A program made the translations under genes and the position numbers. Shown here one piece after another: positions 1 through 5,444 of a stretch of 7,691 nt of DNA. Under the pieces are notes generated by a model. The model ran no database searches. It saw only the letters and a program-made list of their open reading frames with translations, and was not told the DNA's origin. Every line of letters begins with the position of its first letter. Position 1 is the first letter of the stretch. Origin of the DNA: Phycisphaera sp. (GTDB lineage Bacteria; Planctomycetota; Phycisphaerae; Phycisphaerales; Phycisphaeraceae); assembly GCA_029287335.1 (NCBI GenBank), contig JARFRI010000385.1, forward strand, positions 1 through 7,691. The letters run 5' to 3'.

Positions 1-169
1 CCGCGCCGAGCCCCACCAGCAGCAGCTCCCAGGGCAGGTCGTGCTTGATGCCCTGGTTGAACTTCTCGCTCACGTCGCTGGGCGAGACGGTGGTCATGGT
101 GCTTTGCTTGTCCGGGTCGCTCTGGGTTTGAGCGAGCAAGATCGTGAGTGTGCTGGCAAGGTTGAGCAT
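1..169 (-). CDS. N-terminal part of an unidentified, probably membrane or exported protein (runs off left edge)
   Basis: Only the first 56 codons are inside the window. The protein begins MLNLASTLTILLAQTQ, a short hydrophobic stretch that could be a signal peptide or anchor. A polar segment follows, and a second hydrophobic run starts at the edge (WELLLVGLGA, residues 47-56), which looks like the start of a membrane helix. The start is well supported: its ATG (169-167) shares one base with the TGA of the upstream HEAT-repeat gene, and a GGAGG sits 7 bases before it. A second Met at codon 25 has no ribosome binding site. The overlap suggests translational coupling, so the two products may act together. 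I do not recognise the family from so short a piece. Confidence 0.7.
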   Translation of the reverse strand, partial: MLNLASTLTILLAQTQSDPDKQSTMTTVSPSDVSEKFNQGIKHDLPWELLLVGLGA

Positions 170-2103
170 CAGGCGGCCTCCGTCGTGTCGTTGGGGTCGC
201 GGGTGGAGGTGGGGTTGTGGGCGTCGTGGTCGAGGTCTTCGATCAGGTGCTGGATGACTCGGCCGGCGCGTTGCTTGACCTGCTCATCGGTGTCGTTGAG
301 GGACATCTCTGCGACGAGGCGGGCGAGTTGGAGGACGCCCAGTTCATCAATGAGCCAGAGCGCGGAGATGCGGTGCGGGGCCCGGTTGTCGCCGAGCATG
401 CGGGTGAGGGAGGGCAGGGCGTCTTTGGCGCGTAGTTCGAGCAGGGCCTTGATGGCGTTGGCGCGGGGGCGCTGCTCGGTCTCTTGGGCGATGTTGAGGA
501 GCTTGTCGAGGTTGGCTGCGGCCTGGGTGTGGTCGAGGGCTTCGATGGCGTTGGCGCGGATACGGGTGTCGTCGTGCTCGATCGCCAGTTGCAGGGCTTG
601 TTTCGCGGCGTCCGAGGTGCAGCCGGCCAGGCCTTTGATCGCGCTGGCGACGATGCGGACATCGTCGCTGGTACACAGTTGTAGCAGGGCGTCCTCGAAG
701 AAACTGCCTTGGTTGAGCGCGGCGACGATGACCAGGGCGCGGATGCGGGTGTCCGGGTCACGCGAGGCTAAGCGGCTGCTGAGGTGGCGGTGAAAGTCGT
801 TGTCGATTTTGATGAGTGCTCGGCCCGCGGCGATGCGTCGCTTGGGGTCCAGCTTGGGCCAAGACGCCCAGAGCCGATCAAAACCCAGCGGAGCAAGCTG
901 CTTGGCGGCGACGCGGCGGATGGAGGGGTGCCGAGAGTTCACGAGGTCGGCGAGGATGCGGGGCAGGCCGACGTAGTCGCACTGGATGAGCTGCCACAGC
1001 GCGCTGCGGGCGATCGCGGGCTCGGGGTCGCTGGTGAGCAGGGCCAGCGCGTCTTTCGCGTTTTCTGCGGCGGGCTGGTCTTGGGGTGTCCTGGGCTTGG
1101 ACAAGGCGAGCAGGCGACGCAGCACGGCCAATCGGGTCGCGGTGTCGGTCTTGCTGGCTAGCGTGGCAAGGCGAATGACCTGTTCCTGGCGATCGTCCGG
1201 GGAGATGGCATGGAGGTAGTGGGGCAGCCAGCGCTGAGCATGGCCGGGCATCTGATGGAGCTGCTGGGCGTCGGGCCAGTGGGTGTGCGCGCGGTGGATC
1301 TTTTTGAGTGCCTGCCGCGTCGCGGGCAGCGAAAGGCAGTGGCCCATCGAGAGCGACTCGTCGAGCTTCTGGCTGCTCATGGCTTGGGCCAGTGCTGCTC
1401 GGCAGGTGTCGGCCAGTTGGCGTGTGCCAATGAGTATGAATAAGGCCCGCCGCGTCGCGGTGCTGGGCTGGTCGCTCAGTAAGGCGTTGAGTGGCTCGAT
1501 CGCGGCGTGCTCGGGGCGGCTCAAGGAGGCTTTGACTTCATGCATCGGCCGAGGCAGCAGCCAGAGCATGGCAAGCAGTAGGGCGGGGTGCTCGTGCCGG
1601 TTGTAGAGGACGACGGCCTGCTCGACCGCTTCGACCAGGAACTGGGCGCTGACGGCATCGAAGTGCGGCGGCTGGGTCGTGTCCTGCGGACAGGAGGCGC
1701 GCTGGGCCAGCTTGGTGATGCATCGGCCGGCCTGGTCGCGGATGGGGGCTTCGCTGTGCCGACACAGGGCGGTGACGAGGTAGGCCAGGCGTGCGGAGCC
1801 GGCCTGCTCGACGATGGTCAGGGCGTTGCTTGCTGCGGGGGTGCTCTTGCCGGCGGCCCGACGGATTGAGGTCGAAAACTGGTCCGCCCGCTCGACCAGG
1901 CGCTCTTTGAGCAGGACCGGCAGGCGGTGGTACTCGCTGACCAGCGACTCGACGCCGTTGGCTTTGCCACGGTGCAGCATCGCCAGGCCCAGGTCCGTCA
2001 GCTCGTCGGGCATGGCATGGGGCAGGGCGGCGGACAGCGCCTGGTCAATGACCTCGTTGCGCTGCGCGAGGATCGCGGGCAGGATGTCTCGAATCCGGGG
2101 CAT
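169..2103 (-). CDS. HEAT-repeat protein
   Basis: A 644-residue protein made largely of alpha-helical repeats. HEAT-like units are clearest in the C-terminal half, where helices ending in Asp/Arg turns recur every 30-40 residues: near 352-375 (DPEPAIARSALWQL), 385-407 (HPSIRRVAAKQL), 442-465 (DPDTRIRALVIV), 472-497 (DDVRIVASAIKGL), 504-525 (DDTRIRANAIEAL), 533-557, 562-590 and 595-622. A weaker unit lies near 116-134 (APIRDQAGRCI). There is no signal peptide or membrane helix, so it is probably cytoplasmic. HEAT solenoids are generally protein-binding scaffolds; the partner is unknown, though the TGATG-coupled downstream gene is an obvious candidate. The chosen ATG has no Shine-Dalgarno site. 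The C-terminal 20 residues are polar and probably disordered. The repeat assignment is firm; any specific function would be a guess. Confidence 0.85.
   Translation of the reverse strand: MPRIRDILPAILAQRNEVIDQALSAALPHAMPDELTDLGLAMLHRGKANGVESLVSEYHRLPVLLKERLVERADQFSTSIRRAAGKSTPAASNALTIVEQAGSARLAYLVTALCRHSEAPIRDQAGRCITKLAQRASCPQDTTQPPHFDAVSAQFLVEAVEQAVVLYNRHEHPALLLAMLWLLPRPMHEVKASLSRPEHAAIEPLNALLSDQPSTATRRALFILIGTRQLADTCRAALAQAMSSQKLDESLSMGHCLSLPATRQALKKIHRAHTHWPDAQQLHQMPGHAQRWLPHYLHAISPDDRQEQVIRLATLASKTDTATRLAVLRRLLALSKPRTPQDQPAAENAKDALALLTSDPEPAIARSALWQLIQCDYVGLPRILADLVNSRHPSIRRVAAKQLAPLGFDRLWASWPKLDPKRRIAAGRALIKIDNDFHRHLSSRLASRDPDTRIRALVIVAALNQGSFFEDALLQLCTSDDVRIVASAIKGLAGCTSDAAKQALQLAIEHDDTRIRANAIEALDHTQAAANLDKLLNIAQETEQRPRANAIKALLELRAKDALPSLTRMLGDNRAPHRISALWLIDELGVLQLARLVAEMSLNDTDEQVKQRAGRVIQHLIEDLDHDAHNPTSTRDPNDTTEAA
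177..181 (-). promoter_or_regulatory. Shine-Dalgarno site of the left-edge gene
   Basis: On the minus strand this reads GGAGG, 7 bases before the ATG at 169-167. It lies inside the last codons of the HEAT-repeat gene. It fixes the start of the downstream gene, and it stands out because most other genes here have weak or no Shine-Dalgarno sites. Confidence 0.65.
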
Positions 2104-2174
2104 GGGGGCTTGGGCCGGGGTTGAAGAGTCAGATCGCCGTTAGGTTGATTATCGGCCTTCCTCCCCGGATCGCT

Positions 2175-2186
2175 GTAAACCCTAGC
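2175..2186 (+). repeat. First copy of a 12-base intergenic repeat
   Basis: GTAAACCCTAGC, identical to 2997-3008. It lies 72 bases from the HEAT-repeat start and about 208 bases from the DUF2617-like start. Read on the minus strand it contains a -35-like TTTACA. Function is unknown. Confidence 0.4.
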
Positions 2187-2298
2187 CAGATGTCCGGTTA
2201 CCACGCGGTGTGATCAGGACTTGGCCTGAGGCGGAGTGAAATCTGTCAAATTTGCTCCAAAAACGAGACATCGCGCTTCCAATTGCGTCAGTGAATAC

Positions 2299-2304
2299 TA
2301 TAAT
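2299..2304 (+). promoter_or_regulatory. Likely -10 element for the DUF2617-like gene
   Basis: A perfect TATAAT lies 89 bases before the ATG at 2394. The best -35 candidate is weak: TTCCAA at 2277-2282, spacer 16. Transcription would begin near 2311, leaving a leader of about 83 bases. Confidence 0.45.
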
Positions 2305-2393
2305 CGTGCTTTGGCCTGAAATTGTCTCTGACCGGGGGCGTCTAGATTCAGGTCTAACTGCTTTATTAACCACCAGATATAGGGGTTGTTGAC

Positions 2394-2936
2394 ATGACTA
2401 TCAACAGCAAATCACCCATCGCGAACATTCCCAAGCTGATGCTCTACAAGCGCCCGCTTCACCCAGAGCTCTTCTCCTTCAAGGCCCGACGCGTTGATCG
2501 CCACGGCGACTACGAGGTCGAGACCTGGCTGGTCAACGGCGGACACGTCGTGCGCTTTGTCCTGGACGGCCAATCGCTGGTCGAAGCGGTCCTCGAGGGC
2601 AACGACCACCTACCCGAGTCCAACCTCGCCCACGCTCTGCCTTGCCTTGGCGAGAAGGAGTACGAGTACGAGGATGAAGGCCCGGTCGCCTACCTCACGA
2701 CCCTGCAGACCGAGTCGCTCACCGAGAACCTCTACCTGGCCACCTACCGTGAGATGCGGGAGTTCGCCACCGAGGTCGGCGCCCTGCAATTCGAGCACGA
2801 AACCCCCGCGGGGCCGAACCTGTACGTGCTGGACTGCCAGAAGTACAAGAACGAGTTCCACGTTCAAGGCTACCACCTGACCGCGAGCAACGGCAACGTG
2901 CTGCGGACCCAGTCGGTCTTCGAAATCCGCCAGTAA
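2394..2936 (+). CDS. DUF2617-like conserved hypothetical protein
   Basis: A 180-residue soluble protein with no signal peptide or membrane helix. The segment at residues 16-29 (MLYKRPLHPELFSF), the following basic-aromatic strand RRVDRHGDYEVETW, a VNGGHVVRFVLDG strand and the C-terminal QSVFEIR resemble planctomycete proteins that I recall being grouped as DUF2617. That match is from memory and is moderate. The function of that family is unknown to me. The start is supported by AGGGG at 2381-2385, 8 bases before the ATG. The gene is monocistronic as far as can be seen: it has its own TATAAT upstream and a strong terminator 26 bases after its stop. The middle contains an acidic run (EKEYEYEDEGP, near residues 87-97). 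Confidence 0.75.
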   Translation: MTINSKSPIANIPKLMLYKRPLHPELFSFKARRVDRHGDYEVETWLVNGGHVVRFVLDGQSLVEAVLEGNDHLPESNLAHALPCLGEKEYEYEDEGPVAYLTTLQTESLTENLYLATYREMREFATEVGALQFEHETPAGPNLYVLDCQKYKNEFHVQGYHLTASNGNVLRTQSVFEIRQ

Positions 2937-2962
2937 GCTCGGCGATTACTTAGCAACCCTTC

Positions 2963-2989
2963 AAGCACCGCCACCTCGGCGGTGCTTTT
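2963..2989 (+). terminator. Intrinsic terminator of the DUF2617-like gene
   Basis: A perfect 10-bp stem (AAGCACCGCC at 2963-2972 with GGCGGTGCTT at 2978-2987), a 5-base loop and a short T-run (2986-2989). It begins 26 bases after the stop codon, which marks the end of a single-gene unit. The A-residues at the stem base give it some potential in the other direction, but no minus-strand gene ends here. Confidence 0.85.
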
Positions 2990-2996
2990 CCATGCA

Positions 2997-3008
2997 GTAA
3001 ACCCTAGC
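2997..3008 (+). repeat. Second copy of a 12-base intergenic repeat
   Basis: GTAAACCCTAGC again, here 29 bases before the ATG at 3038, in the short space between the terminator and the exported-protein gene. It lies where a -35 element would, if the -10 at 3023-3028 is real. Confidence 0.4.
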
Positions 3009-3019
3009 ATTAGACGTCC

Positions 3020-3028
3020 TGCTGTTAT
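3020..3028 (+). promoter_or_regulatory. Possible extended -10 element for the exported-protein gene
   Basis: TGCTGTTAT combines a TG dinucleotide with TGTTAT (4 of 6 matches to TATAAT). The space between the upstream terminator and the ATG is only 48 bases, so a promoter must lie close to the start if the gene has its own. A start near 3035 would give an almost leaderless message for the ATG at 3038, or a leader of about 15 bases for the ATG at 3050. Confidence 0.3.
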
Positions 3029-3037
3029 CCTCAATTC

Positions 3038-3922
3038 ATGGTGACCCTCATGCGAAATCGTTTCCCGAGCCCAGCCGTATGCCTGAGCGCTTTGCTCGGC
3101 GTGCTGTGTTTTTCACTGCCTCAGGCCGTGGGCGATGACCTCGAAGGCTTGAACCTGCCGACCTACCGCGATCGCGACGGCTTCGGTCTGGGGATCACGA
3201 CCTACAGCCTGCAGACCGAGGCGAATCTTCTCGATGGCGAAGCGCCCGAGCACGCCATCGAGTTGGCCGGCCTGCTCCAGGCACCCAAGGGTGAGGATGT
3301 GCTCTGCTTTAGCACAACGATGGTCGTGAAGTCGGCCGAGGACGCAAAGGGCCGCGACCTGCTATTGCCCCAGCGCAAACGCAACTCGGATAAGTCGTAT
3401 CTGGCTCTCGTGCCAAGCCTGACGTACAAGGACAAGCGCGGCGACCCGCTGAAGCTCTGCCTCTCCGAGCTGGATTCGATTGCACTCAACCGACCGGGCA
3501 CCGAGGTGGATGAGTTGGTCGTGGCGGCGACGGCCTTGATTGTCAAGAAGCGCCAGACCGAGGAGATCCCCGCAGAAGTCACCGGCCGATACGTCGGCAT
3601 CGGCTTGGGCACCAGCGTGCAGGTCAGCTCGATCGAGGCCGACAAGAAACGGGTGATGACGGTCAAGCTCACCGTTAAACACGCGGGCACCAAGGACCTG
3701 CCGGTTATCGAGGCGGTCTACGCCTTGGATCAGCGTGGCAAGAAATTGGGTGGTGGGCGATGGGCCAACGAGTTGGAACTCTTCAGCAAACGATACGAAG
3801 TCGAACTCGTCTTCCCACTCACCGGCGACGAAAAATCAATTGCTCAGTTTGAGATCGTGCTCGCGACGAAATACGAGGTTCAGGAGATTGAATTCACGAT
3901 CGAAGATTTGTTTAAGCGGTGA
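3038..3922 (+). CDS. Exported protein of unknown function
   Basis: A 294-residue protein with an N-terminal signal peptide: a basic start (RNR), a hydrophobic core (AVCLSALLGVLCFSL, residues 13-27) and probable cleavage around Ala30 to Gly32, before DDLEG. The mature part is rich in beta-strand patterns (VMTVKLTVKHAG, YEVELVFPLTG, FEIVLATKYEVQEIEFTIEDL) and holds two cysteines (Cys90, Cys141). No lipobox or membrane anchor is seen, so a periplasmic or secreted location is inferred. I do not recognise the family. A second in-frame ATG at 3050 gives a more classical signal peptide (MRNRFPSP); neither ATG has a Shine-Dalgarno site. No intrinsic terminator follows; the inverted-repeat cassette begins 25 bases after the stop. 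Confidence 0.7.
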   Translation: MVTLMRNRFPSPAVCLSALLGVLCFSLPQAVGDDLEGLNLPTYRDRDGFGLGITTYSLQTEANLLDGEAPEHAIELAGLLQAPKGEDVLCFSTTMVVKSAEDAKGRDLLLPQRKRNSDKSYLALVPSLTYKDKRGDPLKLCLSELDSIALNRPGTEVDELVVAATALIVKKRQTEEIPAEVTGRYVGIGLGTSVQVSSIEADKKRVMTVKLTVKHAGTKDLPVIEAVYALDQRGKKLGGGRWANELELFSKRYEVELVFPLTGDEKSIAQFEIVLATKYEVQEIEFTIEDLFKR

Positions 3923-3947
3923 GTTCGTGAGCGATCGTGTTTAAAGC

Positions 3948-4001
3948 AACGCTGCGCTTCACCACGGAGGCACAGAGTTCACGGAGAACACAGAGCAAGG
4001 C
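3948..4001 (+). repeat. Left inverted repeat of the GxxExxY cassette
   Basis: The core (3956-4001) opens with GCTTCACCAC and closes with CAAGGC. It holds four heptamers of form CACRGAG at 3963-3969, 3971-3977, 3980-3986 and 3989-3995, with spacers of 1, 2 and 2 bases. It matches the reverse complement of 4415-4460 at 39 of 46 positions, without gaps. An outer 8 bases (3948-3955) match at 6 of 8. Confidence 0.85.
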
Positions 4002-4022
4002 AATTCCTATTTGGAGACAACA

Positions 4023-4058
4023 ATGGACCGGGAGCAACTCAACTTATAAACGGAGCAG
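4023..4058 (+). pseudogene. Disrupted N-terminus of the GxxExxY gene
   Basis: ATG at 4023 has a well-placed GGAG (4013-4016, 6 bases ahead) and encodes MDREQLNL, then TAA (4047-4049), then TEQ running straight into VIGAAIEVH. Family members usually carry a short start ending in N-x-(Leu/Ile)-T before VIGAAIEVH. The stop therefore falls on the conserved Leu/Ile; a single TTA to TAA change would explain it. A sequencing error is the other explanation. Confidence 0.6.
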
Positions 4059-4403
4059 GTGATTGGTGCAGCGATTGAGGTGCATCGTGAGCTTGGTGCG
4101 GGTTTTCTAGAATCAACTTACGAGCGCGCGTTATCAATTGAATTGGATCTGCGCGGGATCAAGCATCGCGTGCAATTGCCTTGTTCCTTGAAATATAAGG
4201 GTAAAGATATTGGTGAAGGTAAGCTCGATCTTTTGATTGAAGATGTGTTGGTGGTTGAACTGAAAGCGGTCAAAGAACTGGCCGAGGCACATCAAACGCA
4301 GGTACTCGCCTACCTCAAAGCAACGGGAAACCCGCTCGGACTACTTATCAACTTCCACAGCACGCTTCTCAAAGACGGCGTGCGTCGAGTCATCCTCGAC
4401 TAA
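4059..4403 (+). CDS. GxxExxY family protein, N-terminally truncated by a nonsense codon
   Basis: A 114-residue reading frame from GTG, matching the GxxExxY family (PD-(D/E)XK-like, PDDEXK_3). The naming motif is Gly15-Phe-Leu-Glu18-Ser-Thr-Tyr21, preceded by IGAAIEVHRELGAG. The nuclease-like core shows Asp57 (KLDLL) and Glu67-Leu-Lys69 (VVELKAV), then HQTQVLAYL (78-86) and the family's LLINFHSTLLKDGVRR ending. These residues would form a metal-dependent nuclease site; activity has, to my knowledge, not been assigned for the family. Length is about 12 residues short of usual. The missing start is present upstream in the same frame but is cut by TAA (4047-4049). The GTG has GGAG only 3 bases ahead, so translation from it is uncertain. 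Either a restarted, working protein or a young pseudogene. Confidence 0.7.
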   Translation: MIGAAIEVHRELGAGFLESTYERALSIELDLRGIKHRVQLPCSLKYKGKDIGEGKLDLLIEDVLVVELKAVKELAEAHQTQVLAYLKATGNPLGLLINFHSTLLKDGVRRVILD

Positions 4404-4414
4404 CGAAAGCACAT

Positions 4415-4468
4415 GCCTTGCTCTGTGCCCTCTGTGTTCTCCGTGCCTCTGTGGTGAAGCGAAGCGCT
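4415..4468 (-). repeat. Right inverted repeat of the GxxExxY cassette
   Basis: Read on the minus strand it has the same plan as the left arm: GCTTCACCAC, four CACRGAG heptamers with identical spacing, then CAAGGC. Compared with the left arm, the purine at the fourth base is swapped in three heptamers, and both two-base spacers differ. It begins 11 bases after the stop of the GxxExxY gene and ends 8 bases from the kinase stop. Confidence 0.85.
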
Positions 4469-4476
4469 GTCTTGCC

Positions 4477-5343
4477 TCACCCCGGCAACTCGATCGTGAA
4501 CTCGCTGCCCTTTCCCAGTTCGGTGTGCAAGGTCAGTTCCCCGCCGTGCTCTTCGATGATGCGGCGGGTGGTGGGCAGGCCTAGGCCCGTACCGGTGCGC
4601 TTGGTTGAGAAGTAGGGCTCAAAGAGTTTGGCCTTGACCTTGTCCGCGATGCCCGGGCCGGTGTCGATGATGTGGATGCAGAGTTTTTTGCCGTCTTTGC
4701 CGTCTTTGCCGGTGGATCGGCTGGTGCGGAGGATGAGTTCGTTGGCGCCGCCGTGGGGTTGTTTGTCTTTCTTGGCGTCGACCATGGCGTGGATCGCGTT
4801 GATCATCAGGTTCAGCGTGGCTTGTTTGAGTAGCGATGGGTCGGCGTTGGCCGTCGGCGGGCTGGCCTCGAGTTGGCACCGCAGCTTGATCCCCGCCTCG
4901 CTGGCCTGGGGCTCGAAGAACACGCCAAGCTCATCGACCAGCGCGTTGATGTCCGTCTTTTGCGTGTCCAACTCGATCCGTCCAGCGAACCGTAAAAAAT
5001 CCTCAAGGATCTCACGCAGCCGAACGGCCTCTCGGCCGAGCGTGCCCAGCCGACGGCGGACCTTGCCCGCTTGCTCAGCGATGGCCGGCTGGTCTTCCAC
5101 GGCTCGTTCGATGTCCGCCGCGTCTTCTTGCAGGAGCTGCACGTTCAGCCCGATGGTCGACAGTGGGTTCTTGATCTCGTGGGCCAGCCCACGCGTCATC
5201 GTCGCCTGCTCGGCCAAGCGTTCGTTGGCCCGGGCATCCCGCTCCAGTTCCTTGACCTTCCGCTCGGTCCGCCGAGAGAACAGCCAAGCCCCCGGAATCG
5301 CCAAGAGCAGACCAACAGCAATGCCGAGGAAGAACCAGTTCAT
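4477..5343 (-). CDS. Sensor histidine kinase, NtrB-like, single membrane anchor
   Basis: A 288-residue kinase. It has one N-terminal membrane helix (residues 3-22), a short basic coiled-coil linker (RRTERKVKELERDARANERL), a HisKA domain with the phospho-accepting His55 (GLAHEIKNPLSTI) and a complete HATPase_c domain. The latter shows the N-box near 171-187 (Asn178, Asn182), the G1 box DTGPGI (227-232), the F-box FEPYFSTK (241-248) and the G2 box GTGLGL (251-256). All catalytic residues are present. There is almost no periplasmic part, so it probably senses a cytoplasmic or membrane signal or a partner protein. The start is the first possible Met; an in-frame TAA lies three codons upstream. 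There is no Shine-Dalgarno site and no response regulator in the window. A small tandem repeat gives KDGKDGK at 213-219. The CBS gene lies 101 bases upstream. Confidence 0.9.
   Translation of the reverse strand: MNWFFLGIAVGLLLAIPGAWLFSRRTERKVKELERDARANERLAEQATMTRGLAHEIKNPLSTIGLNVQLLQEDAADIERAVEDQPAIAEQAGKVRRRLGTLGREAVRLREILEDFLRFAGRIELDTQKTDINALVDELGVFFEPQASEAGIKLRCQLEASPPTANADPSLLKQATLNLMINAIHAMVDAKKDKQPHGGANELILRTSRSTGKDGKDGKKLCIHIIDTGPGIADKVKAKLFEPYFSTKRTGTGLGLPTTRRIIEEHGGELTLHTELGKGSEFTIELPG
4687..4710 (-). repeat. In-frame 9-base tandem repeat inside the kinase gene
   Basis: The plus strand shows TTTGCCGTC twice (4687-4704) plus a partial third copy (4705-4710). It encodes KDGKDGK in a loop just before the G1 box of the ATP-binding domain. 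Because units are 9 bases, gain or loss by slippage would keep the frame. Confidence 0.6.
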
Positions 5344-5370
5344 GTATGGAGTTTAATTGAGCGAAGCGAT

Positions 5371-5440
5371 GTTAGCCGCCGGGCTTGTCCCGGCGCTGGC
5401 TTGAGACTGCGCGATCGCCGGGACAAGCCAGGCGGCTAAC
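5371..5440. repeat. REP-like long inverted repeat between the CBS and kinase genes
   Basis: Two 25-base arms (5371-5395 and 5416-5440) pair at 24 of 25 positions around a 20-base centre. They start GTTAGCCGCC and end GGCTAAC. The one mismatch is G5381 against A5430. The centre carries CTGGCTTG (5396-5403), which pairs perfectly with CAAGCCAG (5424-5431) in the right arm, so a second fold is possible. The repeat begins 4 bases after the CBS stop codon and ends 27 bases before the kinase start. There is no T-run on either side, so it is not a classical terminator; it could protect the mRNA 3' end or modulate read-through into the kinase gene. Confidence 0.8.
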
Positions 5441-5444
5441 GAAT

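Larger units (their letters stand above)
2104..2393. other. Divergent intergenic region between the HEAT-repeat and DUF2617-like genes
   Basis: These 290 bases separate two divergently read genes and should hold both promoters. For the rightward gene a consensus TATAAT is visible (2299-2304). For the leftward gene I see only a weak pair: TTTACA (2179-2174) and GATAAT (2153-2148), with an over-long spacer of 20. The 9-mer TTGGCCTGA occurs at 2221-2229 and again at 2311-2319. The 12-mer GTAAACCCTAGC at 2175-2186 recurs at 2997-3008. No RNA gene or riboswitch fold was recognised. Confidence 0.6.
3948..4468 (+). mobile_element. GxxExxY cassette bounded by long inverted repeats
   Basis: A 521-base unit: a small GxxExxY gene flanked by imperfect inverted repeats of 54 bases (45 identical) at its very ends. 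It lies between two convergent genes, leaving only 25 bases on the left (stop at 3922) and 8 on the right (kinase stop at 4477). Its coding part is visibly more AT-rich than its neighbours and uses TTA, TTG and ATT codons that they avoid, which points to separate origin. There is no transposase, and I see no clear target-site duplication, so mobility is inferred from structure. Similar CACAGAG-type repeats beside GxxExxY genes occur, to my recollection, in other bacterial genomes. The alternative is a chromosomal gene with a bidirectional RNA-processing or termination structure. Confidence 0.55.

Noticed and set aside
41..2143. Several plus-strand open frames opposite the HEAT-repeat gene (for example 41-793, 784-1161, 1283-1606)
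   Set aside because: They are Ser/Arg- or Gly/Val-rich, match no family, and mirror a well-supported minus-strand gene in high-GC DNA.
3956..4001. CRISPR-like array
   Set aside because: The heptamers are 7 bases with 1-2 base spacers and recur inverted at the other end of the cassette; there are no unique spacers or cas genes.
4628..5356. 242-codon plus-strand frame across the kinase gene
   Set aside because: It is antisense to a complete histidine kinase with all catalytic motifs; its composition (Ser/Arg-rich) is typical of a shadow frame.
5371..5440. Intrinsic terminator of the CBS gene
   Set aside because: The stem is long with a 20-base centre, and no T-run follows in either direction.
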